Source of the DNA: a virus
Direction: 5' to 3' (one strand)
IMG/VR virus record: IMGVR_UViG_3300021373_003356
Coordinates: 1 to 38,706 of that record
DNA length: 38,706 bases
The translations under genes and the position numbers were made by a program. Below are positions 35,512-38,706 of this stretch, in pieces (positions within the stretch are counted from its first letter, which is position 1; each line of letters begins with the position of its first letter). The notes beneath the pieces were generated by a model. That model was not told the DNA's origin and searched no databases. It saw only the letters and a list, made by a program, of their open reading frames with translations.

Positions 35512-38500
35512 ATGCACAATAAGTTTATTGATAAAAGACGAAGGTTCATAAACTTTCGAGACGCTCAGGTAGGTAATATTCTGCCTGAGCATTTTGCGTC
35601 TTCTTATCCTAAATTTATTTCTCTGCTCGAAAAGTACTACGAGTTTCAAGATCAAAACAACAGTACAGAACTACTGAATCACCTGTTTGCTTCTCGTGAT
35701 ATCAACGAGACAGACATCACGCTTCTCACATTCATCGAAGACGAACTACTTCTTGGTGAAGAATACTTTGAGGGCTTCACAGGCGGTGGTGCTAATCGTG
35801 ATGTTGAACTGCGAGCGGCAGCCAACTTCTCGAACATTCTCTTTCGCTCAAAAGGCTCTAAGTTTGCTATCGAGTGGTTCTTCCGTTCGTTCTATGGCGA
35901 AGAAGTAGAAGTACTATATCCTAAAGAAAACATATTCACGATTGGTTTTCGTGACTCTCTGATTGGACCAGATTCTTTACGATATATTACTGATGACAAA
36001 CTGTATCAGACGTTTGCTTTGTTGATTCGTATCGGTATACCAATCTCTAAGTGGCGAGATGTTTTCAAACTATTTGCACACCCAGCGGGAATGTATCTTG
36101 GCGGTGAGGTGCTAATTGCTGATGAAATTGATCCGAACATCACTACGCCGACTGATATAATTGATCAATATACAACGCCGAACTATTTCATCACAACCAC
36201 GGCGTCTGTTGATGAAGGTGAATCACTCACAGTATTTGCGAATGGTAACAATGTGCAAAACAGTGGAACATCTTATGTGTATTGGTATGGTGCTCATGTC
36301 ACCACAAACGATAGTGACTTTGGCGCTAACTTTGCTGACGATGCTAATCGACTTGGTTTACCAGATTCGAATGAAGCACAATACGTTCCTGTAAATTCTA
36401 GTGTTGGCACAATATCAGTAAAGACTATCATCGACCCTATCACAAGCCCACGAGAAGGCAACGAAGAATTTAAAGTTTATCTCCGTGACAAAAATGGCTT
36501 TGTACAAGACAGTGCAACAATTACTCTGAATGATGTTATCGAATCATATACTATAAGCGGTCCACCTTTGAGTCAAATGACAGAAGGTTCAGGCCCGTAT
36601 ACTTTTACTGCTATCGGTACAAACGTACCATATGGTGGCGAGACAACAATTAAATGGCACATTGATTCGGCCGGCGGAGGTACATCTGCATCATTTAGTG
36701 CAGACGATCTCGAAGAATACTACGATGCTGGTCTCACGGCCGCACAAGGTTATCCAAATGGATTTCCAGACTCGGCAGGCAATGCAGTTGAATTTGCAAT
36801 CACAAGCGGTTCTGGTACGTTCACTTTAGATCCGCGAGTTGATGGTGTAAGTGAAGGTCCTGAGTTTGTTGTTTTACGACTGACAAACCAGTACGATGTT
36901 CCCGTTGGTTCAGGACTCTTTACGATTCTCAACACAAACGTAGCATACACTGTGGCGGTAAGTGACATACAAGAAGGCAGTAATCTTTCTGCTTCAATCA
37001 CTTCAGGTACATATAACGCAGACAAAACAATCAAGTGGCAGATCGAAGGCGCCGCGAATGCTGATGCTCGTTTCTCATCATACAAAGGTGAGGTTACACT
37101 TGACGGAAGCGGTAATGGTACGGTCACAGTACCAACTACGGTAGACAATGATTATCAAGGTTCTGTGGCTGGTACGTTTACAGTGTATGACTCAGCATTC
37201 AGTCCAGTTGTAACTGGTAATGATACGTTTAACATCACTGATGCTGATGCCGTGTACACTCTTACTGCAAGCCCAGCCGCTGGTCAAGCCAGTGGCACCA
37301 CAACATTTACGATTGGTGGTACAAACATACCTGATGGTGACGTTTACTTCTATGTCGATAATGCGGCACCAAACCCAACGAGCGACAACGACTTTAATCC
37401 AGATCCACCACCAAGAGACGGCAGCCGAAGAACGGTTACTGTTTCAGGTGGTACAGCAACAACTGACCTGACATTTGCCGCCGGTGCCGCAAACGCAAAC
37501 GACGAAGACTTCATCGCATACATTTATGATGCATCAACAGGTGGTAATGAACTTGCTGAATTGACGTACAAGATCGTGCAAGGCTCGTACACAATTGAGA
37601 CACTCAACACGAGCAACGCTACAATCACAAACATTGATGAAGGCGATACGCTTCGCTACAAGTTTACTGTACCAGACGGAACGTATTATTACTGGTTCGA
37701 CAAGCCAACTGAGTTTGCGCCTGATGGTCCAACAATCGGCGCTCGACAGTCAATCGCCATCGTAGCCATGGAGACCGTTGATATTGTAGTTGAAGGTGAT
37801 AACACAATTGAAGGCTCTGAGACTGTCACAATATTCTTGTCAACGTCTAGCACAGGTGGTGCAGTAGCATCTAAGTCAATCACAATCAATGACACATCAT
37901 TGCCGACTTATGATGTTGGTTCGTTTGCTTCAGCCAACACGGCTTCAACGACAGAAGTTACTACAAGAACAGAAGCACAAGATCTGTTTGTTGGTGTCGA
38001 AACGCTGTCTTCAGGCAGCACTGAAACTCTTTACGTTGAACTTTCTGGCACTGGCGCAAGTCAGTACACCTCTACTCAACAGAACGGTGTATTTAGTTCA
38101 GGCACTAATACACGATTCACATTCACCACGAATGGTGATGATGGAACCCCAGAAGCCGATAGAACAATTACGATTACCGTGACTGCGGGCGATTATGCTT
38201 CAGGCTCGCCAACAAGAACCATCGATACAGTTAACGTAACATTGACAGATGCGGCTGGTGGTGCCGTACTTTCTATCAATGCCGCAACACCATCTCCACG
38301 TGATGAAGGTTCAACTATTAGATTTGATGTTAGCACCACAAACGTGCCTGATGCAACCAATTACTATCTGCGACCAACAAAGGTTTATGCCGCAGAACTA
38401 AACTTGTTCGACGGTAGCCCAATTGTAACATTTAGTTCACCATCTACTATTTACCCTCAAATTGTTACGGGTATGGACCTTTATTCATATGGCGGGCTCG

Positions 38501-38706
38501 CGAATCCTTCTACTGCTTACTTACTCGGCAGAGTCATTAACGTGACTTCAAGCAATATAACATTAGACACAGCAGTGAGTACTGAAGGCTCAATACCAGT
38601 AGAACCAAAATATTGTTATTTTGTAGATCCTCAGATTGCATCATACTTTGATATGAGCCAGATTACTGGCTCGCCTTTGACTATTTCAAGCGGTACCGCT
38701 ACTAGA
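35512..38706 (+). CDS. Large tail structural protein with tandem Ig/Calx-beta-like domains, 3' end outside window
   Basis: Open for 1065 codons from ATG 35512 to the window edge with no stop, so the C-terminus is missing. Residues 1-200 (NFRDAQVGNILPEHFASSYP, LLEKYYEFQDQN, FRSKGSKFAIEWFFRSFYGE, LFAHPAGMYLGGEVLI) match a baseplate- or tail-associated domain I recall from marine T4-like phages. From about 220 on there are Ig-like repeats of about 100 residues with Calx-beta-type signatures (VDEGESLTV, EGNEEFKVYLRD, ITLND; VSEGPEFVVLRL; IEGSETVTIFLS). These Ser/Thr-rich stalk domains probably extend outward for weak adhesion. It starts four bases after the previous stop. Confidence 0.85.
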   Translation, partial: MHNKFIDKRRRFINFRDAQVGNILPEHFASSYPKFISLLEKYYEFQDQNNSTELLNHLFASRDINETDITLLTFIEDELLLGEEYFEGFTGGGANRDVELRAAANFSNILFRSKGSKFAIEWFFRSFYGEEVEVLYPKENIFTIGFRDSLIGPDSLRYITDDKLYQTFALLIRIGIPISKWRDVFKLFAHPAGMYLGGEVLIADEIDPNITTPTDIIDQYTTPNYFITTTASVDEGESLTVFANGNNVQNSGTSYVYWYGAHVTTNDSDFGANFADDANRLGLPDSNEAQYVPVNSSVGTISVKTIIDPITSPREGNEEFKVYLRDKNGFVQDSATITLNDVIESYTISGPPLSQMTEGSGPYTFTAIGTNVPYGGETTIKWHIDSAGGGTSASFSADDLEEYYDAGLTAAQGYPNGFPDSAGNAVEFAITSGSGTFTLDPRVDGVSEGPEFVVLRLTNQYDVPVGSGLFTILNTNVAYTVAVSDIQEGSNLSASITSGTYNADKTIKWQIEGAANADARFSSYKGEVTLDGSGNGTVTVPTTVDNDYQGSVAGTFTVYDSAFSPVVTGNDTFNITDADAVYTLTASPAAGQASGTTTFTIGGTNIPDGDVYFYVDNAAPNPTSDNDFNPDPPPRDGSRRTVTVSGGTATTDLTFAAGAANANDEDFIAYIYDASTGGNELAELTYKIVQGSYTIETLNTSNATITNIDEGDTLRYKFTVPDGTYYYWFDKPTEFAPDGPTIGARQSIAIVAMETVDIVVEGDNTIEGSETVTIFLSTSSTGGAVASKSITINDTSLPTYDVGSFASANTASTTEVTTRTEAQDLFVGVETLSSGSTETLYVELSGTGASQYTSTQQNGVFSSGTNTRFTFTTNGDDGTPEADRTITITVTAGDYASGSPTRTIDTVNVTLTDAAGGAVLSINAATPSPRDEGSTIRFDVSTTNVPDATNYYLRPTKVYAAELNLFDGSPIVTFSSPSTIYPQIVTGMDLYSYGGLANPSTAYLLGRVINVTSSNITLDTAVSTEGSIPVEPKYCYFVDPQIASYFDMSQITGSPLTISSGTATR
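35563..35590. other. Hairpin early in the Ig-repeat protein gene
   Basis: GCTCAGG (35563-35569) pairs perfectly with CCTGAGC (35584-35590) across a 14-base loop, followed by a short T run (attttg). It lies about 50 bases inside the coding sequence and just downstream of the cupredoxin-fibre gene. It could act as a weak attenuator between the two genes, but this is uncertain. Confidence 0.35.

Noticed and set aside
1-38706. tRNA genes, integrase, transposase or attachment sites
   Set aside because: Coding sequences fill almost the whole window, the gaps are under 40 bases, and no cloverleaf or recombinase motif was seen.

Overview
The window is a late structural region of a T4-like myophage, most likely marine. 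All genes lie on the + strand, are tightly packed (several stop/start overlaps of the TAATG or ATGA type), and are preceded at intervals by T4-type late promoters (TATAAATA). The clearest anchors are the neck and tail-completion genes equivalent to T4 13, 14 and 15 (30811-33770). The fibre proteins look like those of marine T4-like phages (cyanophages, pelagiphages and relatives). The sequence does not show the host. No tRNA, integrase, IS element or CRISPR array was seen, and no gap reaches 300 bases.

Layout. 3-3710: C-terminal part of a large virion structural protein that begins before the window. 3710-3937: small coiled-coil protein. 3973-14409: a 3478-residue protein, about 2800 residues of which is a tyrosine/glycine tetrapeptide repeat. 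14422-16298: a compact cassette of a charged helical protein, a GT-A-type glycosyltransferase and a probable 2OG-Fe(II) oxygenase. 16342-17929: a small Ig-like structural protein and a tail-fibre protein. 17957-26296: a 2779-residue fibre protein with a 12-module Cys-x-Arg-Asp helical array, a beta-helix, a propeller and a fibre tip domain. 26298-28918: a small structural protein and a 740-residue fibre protein. 28918-30783: a subtilisin-family protease. 30811-33770: gp13, gp14 and gp15 homologues, gp15 carrying extra Ig-like domains. 33808-35508: a fibre protein ending in a cupredoxin-like domain with a complete copper-ligand set. 35512 to the end: a large tail protein with tandem Ig/Calx-beta-like domains, open at the window edge.

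How the parts fit. The block before gene 13 occupies the place of the T4 11/12/wac genes and is filled with host-contact proteins. The best candidate for an undescribed system is the giant tyrosine-tetrad protein with its neighbours: an extraordinarily long, low-complexity fibre followed directly by a sugar transferase and a hydroxylase-type enzyme that could modify it. A second genome-scale signal is that I found no AGCT tetranucleotide anywhere in 38.7 kb, where more than a hundred would be expected. This suggests strong selection against that palindrome.
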